Source: Finegoldia magna ATCC 53516 (GTDB lineage Bacteria; Bacillota; Clostridia; Tissierellales; Peptoniphilaceae). From it: DNA of 64,000 nucleotides. A program made the translations under genes and the position numbers. The notes under the pieces are model-generated. The model saw only the letters and a program-made list of their open reading frames with translations. It was not told the DNA's origin and ran no database searches. Where the stretch lies: NCBI RefSeq assembly GCF_000159695.1, contig NZ_CM000955.1, forward strand, positions 1,776,524 to 1,840,523. Direction: 5' to 3'. Below, in pieces: positions 39,843 to 48,751 of the stretch. The first letter of the stretch is position 1; each line of letters opens with the position of its first letter.

Positions 39843-39893
39843 ATAACTTTAAAAGATTTCATTTACTAAAATTTAATCGCTTTAATTGCTCTA

Positions 39894-40829
39894 TTAAAGT
39901 GCTATATCGTCTTTCAAATAAGGAATTCCATCTGCTGTAGGTGCTTTTGTTTTTCCACCAAATAGTATCAATACTATTAATGTTGCAACATAAGGAATCA
40001 TTGATATTAATTCTGATGGTATCGGAAGATTTGTTCCTCCCAAGACAACTGATAATGATTGAGCGAATCCGAAGAATAACGCTGCTAACATAACACCTTG
40101 TGGAGTCCATTTACCAAATATTACTGTAACCAAAGCTATGAAACCTTGACCAGCAACTAATGCAGGGAAGAATGAAGATACAAGTGAAATAGACATTGTG
40201 GCTCCACCTAAACCAGCCATAAATCCGGAGAATAAAACAGCCATGTATCTAACGAAAAATACATTTATATTCAAAGTTTCTGCTGCTTTTGGATGTTCAC
40301 CAACTGCAATCAATCTCATTCCCCATTTTGTTTTGTACATAAATATATAAATCAAACACACTAAAACAAATACCAAATAAACTGTAGCAGGTAATGAAAT
40401 TACGTTAGCTAAGAATTTATTTTGAATTCCGTCAAATAATACTGGAATTTTGTATTGTGGTTCAATTGGTTTTGTTTGAGTTGCTCCATCGAAAAATATT
40501 CTGGAAACAAATAGTGCAACACCAGGTCCTAAATAGTTTATAGCAATTGCAGAAATAGTTTGATCTCCTGCAAATGTAATGGATACTACTGCGTGAATTA
40601 AGGCAAATACCATTCCGCTTAATCCACCGCACAAAAACGCTAACCAAGGATTATGAGTATAATATCCTACAGTGGCTGCGATTAATGCACCAATTGTCAT
40701 CATACCTTCAAGTCCGATGTTTGTAACTCCAGACTTTTCAGAAATCATACCACCTAATCCAGCGTATAAAATAGGAGTCGCATTTATTAATGTATTACCT
40801 ATTACTAATCCTAAAAGTACTAAGTTCAT
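39894..40829 (-). CDS. Nucleoside ABC importer permease 2
   Basis: This 311-aa permease has about nine hydrophobic segments. The conserved GLGGMISEKSGVTNIGLEGMMTIGA near residue 25 and LNINVFFVRYMAVLFSGFMAGLGGA are hallmarks of BPL_transp_2 permeases of BMP-family nucleoside importers (B. subtilis NupQ type). Its start overlaps permease 1 by one base. It completes the four-gene importer with the lipoprotein, ATPase and permease 1. The sequence does not show which nucleosides are taken up. Confidence 0.92.
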   Translation of the reverse strand: MNLVLLGLVIGNTLINATPILYAGLGGMISEKSGVTNIGLEGMMTIGALIAATVGYYTHNPWLAFLCGGLSGMVFALIHAVVSITFAGDQTISAIAINYLGPGVALFVSRIFFDGATQTKPIEPQYKIPVLFDGIQNKFLANVISLPATVYLVFVLVCLIYIFMYKTKWGMRLIAVGEHPKAAETLNINVFFVRYMAVLFSGFMAGLGGATMSISLVSSFFPALVAGQGFIALVTVIFGKWTPQGVMLAALFFGFAQSLSVVLGGTNLPIPSELISMIPYVATLIVLILFGGKTKAPTADGIPYLKDDIAL

Positions 40830-41929
40830 TATTTGCCTCCTTTGCTTTTAAATCTAGATTTAATTATTCTGAACATCAATGGAATTGCTGTGAACAAAAT
40901 GATTGTTCCCATTATGATGTTAATCATTTCAGTTGGTGCGTGTAAAACTCTTTGAACATTTGCCCCACTGTATTTCAATCCACCGAAAAATAATCCAGAG
41001 AAAATACAACCTATTGGGTTATTATTTGCAAGTAAACTTACTGCAAGTCCATCAAATCCAAAGTTTTCCATACTAGATAATGCAGAAATTGTGTATCTGT
41101 ATCCTAAAACTTGAGTGATTCCACCAAGTGAACACACTGCCCCACTTATAGCCATAGATAAAGTCAATTTTTTATTTACATCAATTCCACCATATTTTGC
41201 TGCATCTTGATTAAGACCTACAGCCTTCAATTCATATCCTAAGTTTGTTTTCTTCAAAATATACCATAATAAAATTGCTGCTATAATTGCTAGTATTAAT
41301 CCCAAATGTATTGGAGCTTTGAAGAAGTTGTCGATTGCTTTTGGAAGTCCTTTTACATTTTGCATCAATGTAATTTTCGCAGTTTCTTGAACTTCGTGAG
41401 TTCCCATTGAGTTCGGTGCTTTGAATTTTGGATAATTTGCAACCATATTGTTAAAATAAAAAGCTATCCAGTTAAGCATTATCGTTGATATAACTTCATG
41501 TATGCCAAATTTAGCTTTCAAAAATCCAGCCAATGCTCCAAAAGCTGCCCCAGCTAACATTCCCATAATTATTACTACAGGTACATGAATAAATGCTGGT
41601 AAGTGAAGATTATATCCCAATAAAAATGCAACCATTGTACCAACTATATATTGACCTTCTGCACCGATGTTAAATAATCCTGTTTTAAAAGCGAATGCAA
41701 CGCCAAGACCTGTAAATATAATTGGAATAGCATTTACAATTGTCCAACCAACATTTTTAGGTCTTTTAAATATTCCTTCAAGCATTAGCTTGTATGCTTC
41801 TAGTGGATTATAACCTGCTAATACTAAAGCCAACGCTCCAACCAATAAACCTATAATGATAGATAACAGCATGAAGAATAGCTTGTTGTACTTTGTGAAT
41901 ATTGAAATTTTTTCATTGTTATTTTTCAT
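40829..41929 (-). CDS. Nucleoside ABC importer permease 1
   Basis: This 366-aa protein has a cytoplasmic N terminus and about ten hydrophobic segments (LFFMLLSIIIGLLVGALALVLAGYNPLEAYK at the start). GVAFAFKTGLFNIGAEGQYIVG and LKAKFGIHEVISTIMLNWIA are the family signatures (NupP type). It overlaps the ATPase gene by 11 bp and permease 2 by one base. Confidence 0.92.
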   Translation of the reverse strand: MKNNNEKISIFTKYNKLFFMLLSIIIGLLVGALALVLAGYNPLEAYKLMLEGIFKRPKNVGWTIVNAIPIIFTGLGVAFAFKTGLFNIGAEGQYIVGTMVAFLLGYNLHLPAFIHVPVVIIMGMLAGAAFGALAGFLKAKFGIHEVISTIMLNWIAFYFNNMVANYPKFKAPNSMGTHEVQETAKITLMQNVKGLPKAIDNFFKAPIHLGLILAIIAAILLWYILKKTNLGYELKAVGLNQDAAKYGGIDVNKKLTLSMAISGAVCSLGGITQVLGYRYTISALSSMENFGFDGLAVSLLANNNPIGCIFSGLFFGGLKYSGANVQRVLHAPTEMINIIMGTIILFTAIPLMFRIIKSRFKSKGGK

Positions 41930-43451
41930 CTACAACACCTCCAGCCATTAATCTACCAAGTTCCATTTCATTAGTTTCTTTTGCTGGTTTTTCTCCAACA
42001 ATTTTACCATCAAAAATAACTGCTATATTATCTGACAAATCCATTATTTCATCTAATTCAAATGAAACTAGCAATACAGCTTTGTTTTTGTTTCTTTGAT
42101 CCACTAAATATTTGTGAATAAATTCTATTGCCCCAACATCCAATCCTCTAGTTGGTTGAGCTGCTATTAACAGGTCAGGATCATTGGAAATTTCTCTGGC
42201 GATAATTACTTTTTGTTGGTTACCACCTGATAAATTTTTTGTTTTTTGATGATAATCATTAGGTCTGATATCGAATTTTTCGATTAATTGTTTTGCATTG
42301 TCATTAATAGCATCAAAATCTAACTTTAACCCTTTACTAAAAGGTTTCTTTTTAACATTTTCCAAAATTAAATTGTCAGCGATAGAATAATCCAATATAA
42401 GTCCGTGTTTTTGTCTATCTTCTGGAATTGTATTCATACCTGAATCTATAATTTCTCTTGGAGTATGATTTGTAATGTCTTTTCCTTTTAATGTTACTGT
42501 TCCTGATTCTATTTTTCTTAGACCAGTAATTGCTTCAATTAATTCCGATTGTCCATTACCATCTACACCAGCAACTCCAACAATTTCTCCTCTTCTAACT
42601 TGAAGATTCAATTTCTTTACAACGTCAATGTTTCTGGAGTCTTTTACAACTAAATCTTTAATATCTAAGACAACTTCGCCTGGTTCTTGGTCTTGTTTTT
42701 CAACATTAAATCTTACATCACGACCAACCATTTTTTCTGCTAAGATGTTTTCGTCGATTTCTTTTACATTTAACTTATCGATAAATTTACCACGTCTAAT
42801 TACAGTACAGTAATCAGCCATAGCTTTGATTTCAGATAATTTGTGCGTAATTATTATTATAGATTTTCCTAATTCTGTAAGATTTTTTACTATTTTTATA
42901 AAATCATCTATCTCTTGTGGAGTTAAAACCGCAGTCGGCTCGTCAAATATCAAAATATCTGCTCCACGATACAAACATTTTAAGATTTCTACTCTTTGTT
43001 GCATTCCTACTGAAATATCAGCAACTTTTGCTTCTGGATCAATCATCAAACCGTATTTTTCAGACAATTCTTTTACAGCATCGATGGATTTTTTATTATC
43101 TAGAATTCCGCCTTTACTTGTTATTTCTTTTCCTAAAACAATATTTTGGTAAACTGTAAATGGCTCTATAAGCATAAAGTGTTGATGCACCATTCCTATA
43201 CCAGTTTGTATTGCTAATTTAGGAGTCATTTGATCAAAAGTTTTTCCTTTTACTGTAACACTTCCCGATGTAGGTTCATACAACCCATAAAGTATATTCA
43301 TTAGAGTTGTCTTCCCAGCTCCGTTTTCACCTAACAAAGCATGAACCTCTCCTTCATGGAGCGTGAAATTTACATTATCAAGTACTTTATTGCTGCCAAA
43401 AGATTTTGATATGTCTTTTAAATCTACAACAATGTTTTTTTCATCGTTCAT
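41919..43451 (-). CDS. Nucleoside ABC importer ATP-binding protein (two NBDs)
   Basis: The 510-aa protein has two ABC domains. The first has Walker A GENGAGKTT, signature in ISVGMQQRVEIL and Walker B ILIFDEPTAVLTP. The second has the unusual Walker A GVDGNGQSELI and signature LSGGNQQKVIIA with a degenerate Walker B (LLIAAQPTRGLD), as in sugar and nucleoside importers of this class. The start was taken as ATG 43451 behind AAAGGG; an in-frame ATG 5 codons upstream lacks an RBS. Confidence 0.93.
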   Translation of the reverse strand: MNDEKNIVVDLKDISKSFGSNKVLDNVNFTLHEGEVHALLGENGAGKTTLMNILYGLYEPTSGSVTVKGKTFDQMTPKLAIQTGIGMVHQHFMLIEPFTVYQNIVLGKEITSKGGILDNKKSIDAVKELSEKYGLMIDPEAKVADISVGMQQRVEILKCLYRGADILIFDEPTAVLTPQEIDDFIKIVKNLTELGKSIIIITHKLSEIKAMADYCTVIRRGKFIDKLNVKEIDENILAEKMVGRDVRFNVEKQDQEPGEVVLDIKDLVVKDSRNIDVVKKLNLQVRRGEIVGVAGVDGNGQSELIEAITGLRKIESGTVTLKGKDITNHTPREIIDSGMNTIPEDRQKHGLILDYSIADNLILENVKKKPFSKGLKLDFDAINDNAKQLIEKFDIRPNDYHQKTKNLSGGNQQKVIIAREISNDPDLLIAAQPTRGLDVGAIEFIHKYLVDQRNKNKAVLLVSFELDEIMDLSDNIAVIFDGKIVGEKPAKETNEMELGRLMAGGVVDEK

Positions 43452-43486
43452 GTTTTTCCCTTTCATCTTTAAAAACAGTTATAAAA

Positions 43487-43509
43487 ACAGGGATTTTTCA
43501 ATCCCTGTT
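43487..43509 (-). terminator. Partial terminator between lipoprotein and ATPase genes
   Basis: AACAGGGAT and ATCCCTGTT pair as a 9-bp stem, followed on the minus strand by TTTTTATAAC. It lies 7 bp after the lipoprotein stop and within the transporter operon. It probably lowers expression of the downstream genes relative to the binding protein. Confidence 0.7.
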
Positions 43510-43516
43510 CTCAACC

Positions 43517-44593
43517 TTATTTATCAAATCCGAATTCTGTAAATTCTTTTTCGTTTTGTGGAACTTTGATTTTTCCTTCTTTGATGTCATTCTTTAAGCT
43601 TTCCACTTTGTCTTTAACTTCTTGTGCTACTAAATCATTTTTAGCATAAGCAATATCTACAGCATCTCCATCTTTTAATGAATAAGTTACTGTGCTCCCA
43701 CCTTCAAACTTACCATCTTTAAGATCTTTTGAGATTTTTTGAACAGCAACGTTAACGCCTTTTACTGTAGAAACTAACATGTTTTTCGGAGCATCAGCTG
43801 ATTGATCCCTGTCAACTCCTATAACGTATTTGTTATTGTCGATAGCAGCTTGAATAACACCATAACCTGTACCACCTGCTGCATGGAATATAACATCTAC
43901 GCCTTTTTGATACATTAAGTTAGCGATTGATTTACCTTTATCTGGTGCAGCATAACTATCTGCATATTGTGATTGGAATTCAATTGGTTGTTTCTTTTGT
44001 CTTTCAGCTTCTTTAACTCCGGCTTTGAATCCGTATTCAAATCTGTCGATTACATCACTCTTCATACCACCAACAAAACCAACTTTGTTTGTTTTAGTAG
44101 TCATACCAGCAATGTATCCAACTAAGAATGAGTTTTCGTTATCTGCGAATAAAACCCCAATCATGTTTGGTCTTTTTTCTACGTTTGCATTGTCGATTAT
44201 TGCGTATTTTTGGTCAGTGTTTTCTTTAGCTGCACCATCTGTTGCTTTAAACAATGCATAGCCAATTGTAAATATTACATCACTTTCATCATCCAAAGCA
44301 GTTTCCATATTTGGAGCATATTCTGCTTCTTTGTGTGATTCGATATATCTGTAATCCAACCATCCTTCTTTTTTTGCATTTTCAAATCCTTCATATGCAG
44401 ATTGGTTGAAAGATTTATCGTTAATTCCACCTTGGTCAGTAACCATAGTTACTTTTACTTTTTCTTTCTTTTCATTTGTATCTGATGATTTTCCATTATC
44501 AGATGAATCTTTGCCAGCACCACCACATGCAGTAGCAAAAACCATGCTTAAACAAAGAAATAAAGCAATTATTTTTTTGTAAACTTTTGACAT
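43517..44593 (-). CDS. BMP-family nucleoside-binding lipoprotein
   Basis: This 358-aa lipoprotein has a signal peptide (KKIIALFLCLSMVFATAC) with the acylated cysteine at about residue 23, followed by a flexible GGAGKDSSDNGKSSD linker. The Bmp/PnrA domain shows VTMVTDQGGINDKSFNQSAYEG, VGFVGGMKSDVIDRFEYGFKAG and IFHAAGGTGYGVIQAA. It captures nucleosides for the ABC importer. ATG 44593 follows GGAGG; an alternative upstream start would destroy the signal peptide position. A palindromic operator lies about 77 bp upstream. Confidence 0.94.
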   Translation of the reverse strand: MSKVYKKIIALFLCLSMVFATACGGAGKDSSDNGKSSDTNEKKEKVKVTMVTDQGGINDKSFNQSAYEGFENAKKEGWLDYRYIESHKEAEYAPNMETALDDESDVIFTIGYALFKATDGAAKENTDQKYAIIDNANVEKRPNMIGVLFADNENSFLVGYIAGMTTKTNKVGFVGGMKSDVIDRFEYGFKAGVKEAERQKKQPIEFQSQYADSYAAPDKGKSIANLMYQKGVDVIFHAAGGTGYGVIQAAIDNNKYVIGVDRDQSADAPKNMLVSTVKGVNVAVQKISKDLKDGKFEGGSTVTYSLKDGDAVDIAYAKNDLVAQEVKDKVESLKNDIKEGKIKVPQNEKEFTEFGFDK

Positions 44594-44669
44594 AATGTCC
44601 TCCTTAAATTTTTGTAATAACATTTGCTTACAATTAAAAAACTTAATAATAATTTATCGATTTTCAATT

Positions 44670-44690
44670 GATAACGTAAACGTTGTTATC
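44670..44690. promoter_or_regulatory. LacI-type (cre/PurR-like) operator between divergent genes
   Basis: GATAAC and GTTATC flank a core GTAAACGTT, and AACGT-AA-ACGTT is a second, nested palindrome. The core resembles LacI-family operators such as cre and PurR boxes. It overlaps the likely promoter region of the nucleoside importer. The LacI/CcpA-like regulator at 51755-52762 is a candidate binder, but this is inferred. Confidence 0.5.
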
Positions 44691-44832
44691 GTGTAAATAT
44701 AGATACCTTCTATACAATATAATATTAGCAATTATTAACAATATTGTCAAACGAAGAATGAATTTAACACTGCTTTACTTTTCTGGTATGATATATATAA
44801 TTATAAATAAAAAATTTACTGAAGGAGACAAA

Positions 44833-45858
44833 ATGAAGCATTTAGTTTTGGGTGGCTGCGGTCACGGGCATATTTTTGTAATCAAAAATATAAAAGAAAA
44901 ATATCCAGATATTAAAATAACTGTTATAACAGACAATGAATACCAGTATTATTCTGGTATGTATACTGGTTTTTTGGAAGGAGTATACACTCATGATGAG
45001 ATATGCTTTGATGTAAGAAAAGTTTGCGAAAAATACGGAGCAGATTTGATTTTCGATAAAATCGTAAAAATCGACGATGAAAGTAAAAAAGTTATAGCAA
45101 AAAATCACACAGTAAAATACGATTATTTGAGTATTAATTTAGGAGCGACTCAAAAAACTATTGGAACTGGAGAAAATGTAATAAATTCCAAACCTATCAA
45201 TACAATTATCGATTTAAAAGAAAAAATCAAACACACTGATAAAAATATACTTATATTAGGAGCCGGTGCAAGTGGATTGGAATTAGCTTTTGTGCTCAAA
45301 ACTATCTATCCTGATAAGAATATATCCATAGTAACAAGAGGCAGTGTGAATATGGAAGGATTCAGCGACAAAGCTAATGAAAAAGCCAGAAAGTTATTAA
45401 AGGAAAAGGGTATAAAAGTTTACGAAAACAAAAATGTATCTTCTATTGATGAAATTGATATTGATTTTGATAAATTGATTATGTGTATTGGTTCTAGCGG
45501 TGTGAACGTTGATTTTGGAAATCTAAATACTACTGATAAAAACTTCTTGATTTCCGATGAATACATGAGAATTTCTGACAAAATATTTGCCGTTGGGGAT
45601 TGTGTTAGTATCGACAAATACCCTAATTTACCAAAAGCTGGAGTGTACGCTATAAGGCAATCTCCAATTTTGATGAAAAATATTGCACATACATTGAACG
45701 ATGAAGAATTGGAATCTTATGTTCCAGACACTGACCCTATGCAAATTTTATATTGTGGAAATGAAAAAGCACTATTATACTACAAAGGATTCACATGGTA
45801 TTCACACCTTTCATTCGTACTAAAAAGGTACATTGATAAAAAATATATGAAATATTAA
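44833..45858 (+). CDS. NADH dehydrogenase-like FAD oxidoreductase
   Basis: The 341-aa protein begins KHLVLGGCGHGHIFVIKNI, a dinucleotide-binding motif of the GxGHxH type seen in oxidoreductases found with or fused to selenophosphate synthetase. A second Rossmann motif is ILILGAGASGLELAFVL, and IFAVGDCVSIDKYPNLPKAG is the C-terminal FAD contact. The start was set at ATG 44833 behind GGAGA; a longer frame into the intergenic region has no RBS. The electron acceptor is unknown. It is convergent with the NCS2 permease. Confidence 0.82.
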   Translation: MKHLVLGGCGHGHIFVIKNIKEKYPDIKITVITDNEYQYYSGMYTGFLEGVYTHDEICFDVRKVCEKYGADLIFDKIVKIDDESKKVIAKNHTVKYDYLSINLGATQKTIGTGENVINSKPINTIIDLKEKIKHTDKNILILGAGASGLELAFVLKTIYPDKNISIVTRGSVNMEGFSDKANEKARKLLKEKGIKVYENKNVSSIDEIDIDFDKLIMCIGSSGVNVDFGNLNTTDKNFLISDEYMRISDKIFAVGDCVSIDKYPNLPKAGVYAIRQSPILMKNIAHTLNDEELESYVPDTDPMQILYCGNEKALLYYKGFTWYSHLSFVLKRYIDKKYMKY

Positions 45859-45883
45859 AATCCCTCTTGCGAGGGATTTTTTT
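45858..45883. terminator. Bidirectional terminator between oxidoreductase and NCS2 permease genes
   Basis: AAATCCCTC and GAGGGATTT pair as a 9-bp stem (loop TTGC), with seven T residues on the plus strand and A/T-rich sequence on the other. It ends both convergent genes. Confidence 0.85.
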
Positions 45884-47231
45884 AGTCTATTTCTTTTCTT
45901 TCTTTTTCTTCTTGTTCTAATGTTTTTTCTGGAATAATAATATTCAAGAAAAATACTATTAAAGTTGCAACGACTACAGGTGATGCTGTGAACACCATTC
46001 TAAACCATTGTGGGAAATATCTTACAGCGTTTGGACCAACTTGTGTGATTCCCATACCAAGTGCAACTCCCAATCCAACAATAGTTGTATTTCTTACGCT
46101 CATTTCGCTTGACGTTATAAGTTTCATACCACTCATAGCTATTTGTGCAAATACTGATATAGTTGCCCCACCAATTACTGCTTGTGGAACTGAAAGCATC
46201 AATGCTCCAAATTTTGGAATTAGTCCACAGACAAATACCATACTAGCAGTAATCAACAAAACTTTTCTTGCAATTACTTTTGTCATTGAAACAATTCCTA
46301 CGTTTTGTGAATAAGTCGCAGTTGGAAGTGCTCCGATAAATGCACCAATAACACTTACAATACCATTTGCCTTGATACCACCAGATAACTCTACATCTGT
46401 AGGTTCACGATCCATTCCTCCAATGGTAGTACTAGTTAAATCACCAACTGCTTGAACAGAATTTACAATGTACATAATTGACATAGTCAAGATAGCATCC
46501 AAATGGAATTGGAATTTGAATGGATAAATTTGTGGAAGCATAAACCAAGACGCACTAACAACATTGTCAAATTTAACCATGCCTAAAAATAATGATATTA
46601 TGTATCCTACAATAATTCCTACCAAAATAGCTGCTAATTTTATGTAACCTTTCATAAACATATTACAAAACAAAACAACGCACAAAGTTATGATTGCCAC
46701 AACCCAGTTTCTGATTTCGCCTTGCATAGGTCCATTTCCACCTGACATATAATTTACAGCAACTGAATACAAACTAAGCCCAATAGTTAATACAACCGTT
46801 CCTGACACAATCGGTGGGAAAAACTTCCTAATTTTTCCAATAAACATTCCCGTGAATATCGCTACAATACCACCAATCAACTGTGACGCATACACAGCAC
46901 CTATTCCGTATTGCTTACCAATTGATAATAAAACTGGAATATAAGCAAAACTAACTCCCATGATTACTGGTAATTTTGCACCAAATTTTAAAACTGGATA
47001 CAATTGCAATAATGTCGCTATTGCAGCAATAAACATTCCTGCTTGAATCAAATAAATTGCTTGAGCATCTGTAATTGCATGTTCACTTGATTTCAAAGCA
47101 CTCGCCAAGACTATTGATGGCAACGCATTACCCACAATCATAGCCAATAAGTGTTGCATTGCTATTGGAAATGATTTAAGCATGGAAGGATTACCATAAT
47201 AATCAAATAATGAATTCGAATTCTTTTCCAT
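45882..47231 (-). CDS. NCS2-family xanthine/uracil permease
   Basis: This 449-aa transporter has about 12 to 14 hydrophobic segments. Family motifs include FPIAMQHLLAMIVGNALPSIV and AVGDLTSTTIGGMDREPTDVELSGGI, with the QNVGIVSMTKV segment typical of substrate binding. Xanthine is the best guess from the family, but uracil or urate cannot be excluded. The start was set at ATG 47231 (GGAG, 7-base spacing); a GTG two codons upstream is too close to the RBS. No purine riboswitch was seen in the leader. Confidence 0.9.
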   Translation of the reverse strand: MEKNSNSLFDYYGNPSMLKSFPIAMQHLLAMIVGNALPSIVLASALKSSEHAITDAQAIYLIQAGMFIAAIATLLQLYPVLKFGAKLPVIMGVSFAYIPVLLSIGKQYGIGAVYASQLIGGIVAIFTGMFIGKIRKFFPPIVSGTVVLTIGLSLYSVAVNYMSGGNGPMQGEIRNWVVAIITLCVVLFCNMFMKGYIKLAAILVGIIVGYIISLFLGMVKFDNVVSASWFMLPQIYPFKFQFHLDAILTMSIMYIVNSVQAVGDLTSTTIGGMDREPTDVELSGGIKANGIVSVIGAFIGALPTATYSQNVGIVSMTKVIARKVLLITASMVFVCGLIPKFGALMLSVPQAVIGGATISVFAQIAMSGMKLITSSEMSVRNTTIVGLGVALGMGITQVGPNAVRYFPQWFRMVFTASPVVVATLIVFFLNIIIPEKTLEQEEKERKEID

Positions 47232-47305
47232 ATACACTCTCCTTTTAATTTCATTAAAGTATATTCTATATTAAATTCAAAATAATTTAAAGAGCAATAA
47301 AAAAA

Positions 47306-47345
47306 TACTTCCAAAAACATCAAATCAATTTTTGTTTTGGAAGTA
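47306..47345 (-). terminator. Terminator of the carbamate kinase gene
   Basis: TACTTCCAAAA (47306-47316) pairs with TTTTGGAAGTA (47335-47345). On the minus strand it is followed by seven T residues. Confidence 0.8.
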
Positions 47346-47351
47346 CTATTA

Positions 47352-48284
47352 TTATTTTACAAATCTAGTTCCTGTTAAACCATTGATTCCTTCTTTTGCT
47401 TTTTCCAAAGAAGTTATCAAAGCAATTTTACCTTCACCTGATTGGATAAAATTCAAACAAGCCTTAACCTTAGGAAGCATAGATCCTTCTGCAAATTGTT
47501 TTTCTTCTATTAACTTTTGAGCTCTTGATAAATTTAATTCATCCAAACCTTCTTCATTTTCTGTTCCGTAATTAATACATACTTTTTCTACTGCAGTTAA
47601 AATGATTAACAAATCTGCATCAGAAATTTCAGCTAATTTTTCTGAAGTGAAATCCTTATCTATAACAGCTCCTATACCTTCTAATTGTCCATCATTTTCT
47701 ACTACAGGAATTCCTCCGCCGCCACCAGCGATAACTATGAAATCTTTCTTAATCAAAGTATTGATTTCTTCTTTTTCAATTATATCAATTGGTTTTGGAG
47801 ATGGAACAACTCTTCTATATCCTCTGTTTGCATCTTCTTTGAAAGTATATCCACTTTCAGCAGCAAGTTTTTCAGATTCTTCTTTTGAATAGAATAATCC
47901 CACTGGTTTTGTTGGATTAGCAAAAGCTTCATCATCCTTATCTACTTTAACTTGTGTAATTATTGTAGACACTGCGTTTTTCATGTTTCTTTTTGATAAT
48001 TCGTTTTTTATAGCCTTTTGTAAATGGTATCCTATGTATCCTTGACTCATAGCAACACATTCTGCAAATGGCATGTTAGAAATTTGTGGATTAGAATTAT
48101 GAGCAGTTTCCATAGCTAAATTAATCATACCAACTTGTGGACCATTTCCATGGCAAACGATAACTTCGTTGCCATCTTCAACCAAATCAACTATAGATAC
48201 AGCGGTTTTTCTAACAGCTTTGATTTGTTCTTCAGGTGAATTTCCGAGAGCGTTTCCACCTAATGCTAAAACTACTTTCTTCAT
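47352..48284 (-). CDS. arcC: Carbamate kinase
   Basis: This 310-aa enzyme makes ATP from carbamoyl phosphate. Motifs include LALGGNALGNSPEEQ, GNGPQVGMINLAMETA and VIAGGGGGIPVVE. FVKVDKDDEAF-type regions and a C-terminal GSMLPKVKACL also match. Length is normal. There is no arginine deiminase or ornithine carbamoyltransferase nearby. It lies instead between the NCS2 permease and a ModE-type regulator, an arrangement that recalls purine-degradation clusters (YqeA type). Confidence 0.94.
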   Translation of the reverse strand: MKKVVLALGGNALGNSPEEQIKAVRKTAVSIVDLVEDGNEVIVCHGNGPQVGMINLAMETAHNSNPQISNMPFAECVAMSQGYIGYHLQKAIKNELSKRNMKNAVSTIITQVKVDKDDEAFANPTKPVGLFYSKEESEKLAAESGYTFKEDANRGYRRVVPSPKPIDIIEKEEINTLIKKDFIVIAGGGGGIPVVENDGQLEGIGAVIDKDFTSEKLAEISDADLLIILTAVEKVCINYGTENEEGLDELNLSRAQKLIEEKQFAEGSMLPKVKACLNFIQSGEGKIALITSLEKAKEGINGLTGTRFVK

Positions 48285-48323
48285 TTTAACTCCTTTTATA
48301 AATTGAAAATAGTATCCAAATAT

Positions 48324-48352
48324 AAAATCCCAATGCTAAACATTGAGATTTT
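48324..48352 (-). terminator. Terminator of the ModE-type regulator gene
   Basis: AAAATC-TCAATG and CATTGGGATTTT on the minus strand make a stem with one G-U pair and a five-base loop, followed by T-rich sequence. It separates the regulator from the carbamate kinase gene. Confidence 0.65.
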
Positions 48353-48412
48353 AATTATTAAGACACTTCGATAAATATATATTACACTGATTTTATAAAA
48401 AATACAAGTGTT

Positions 48413-48751
48413 TTAAAAAGTTTTTGTAATTTTTTCTGTTAAATTATTGCTAGTTCTGGTAAAATTTGACATAGCTTTTTCATATTCCAAGATTAATCTT
48501 TGACCAGCTTCAGTTAACGTTGAACCACCGCCGTTGGCTCCTCCGATTTCAGTATCCACAAACTTCTCACCATAAATTTTTTCGCTATTTTTTATGATAT
48601 TAAAAGCTTTACTGTAACTCATCTTTAGATTTTTTGAAGCCTTGTTCAAAGATTTTGTCTTGTCGATTTCTTTTAGAAGAAGATAATTACCTTTTCCGAA
48701 AAATTTCTTACCATTGTCATCTTCAAACCAAAACTTACAATTTACCTTCAT
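48413..48751 (-). CDS. ModE-type winged-helix regulator
   Basis: This 112-aa protein is a single winged-helix domain. LLLKEIDKTKSLNKASKNLKMSYSKAFNII and VDTEIGGANGGGSTLTEAGQRLILEY match the ModE/LysR-like HTH family, including the GG-rich wing. The molybdate-binding C-terminal domain is absent, so it is a short form. It overlaps the phosphotransferase-like gene by 17 bp. No molybdate transporter is nearby. Confidence 0.87.
   Translation of the reverse strand: MKVNCKFWFEDDNGKKFFGKGNYLLLKEIDKTKSLNKASKNLKMSYSKAFNIIKNSEKIYGEKFVDTEIGGANGGGSTLTEAGQRLILEYEKAMSNFTRTSNNLTEKITKTF

Noticed and set aside
39859..40110. Open frame of 83 aa opposite the permease gene
   Set aside because: It lies inside the nucleoside permease gene in another frame, has arginine- and serine-rich composition unlike real proteins and no RBS.
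44683..44832. N-terminal 50-aa extension of the FAD oxidoreductase
   Set aside because: It covers the operator and promoter region, has no RBS at its start, and the well-placed GGAGA favours ATG 44833.
47232..47305. Purine riboswitch before the NCS2 permease
   Set aside because: None of the conserved purine-riboswitch segments were found in this A/T-rich leader; only the carbamate kinase terminator lies further upstream.
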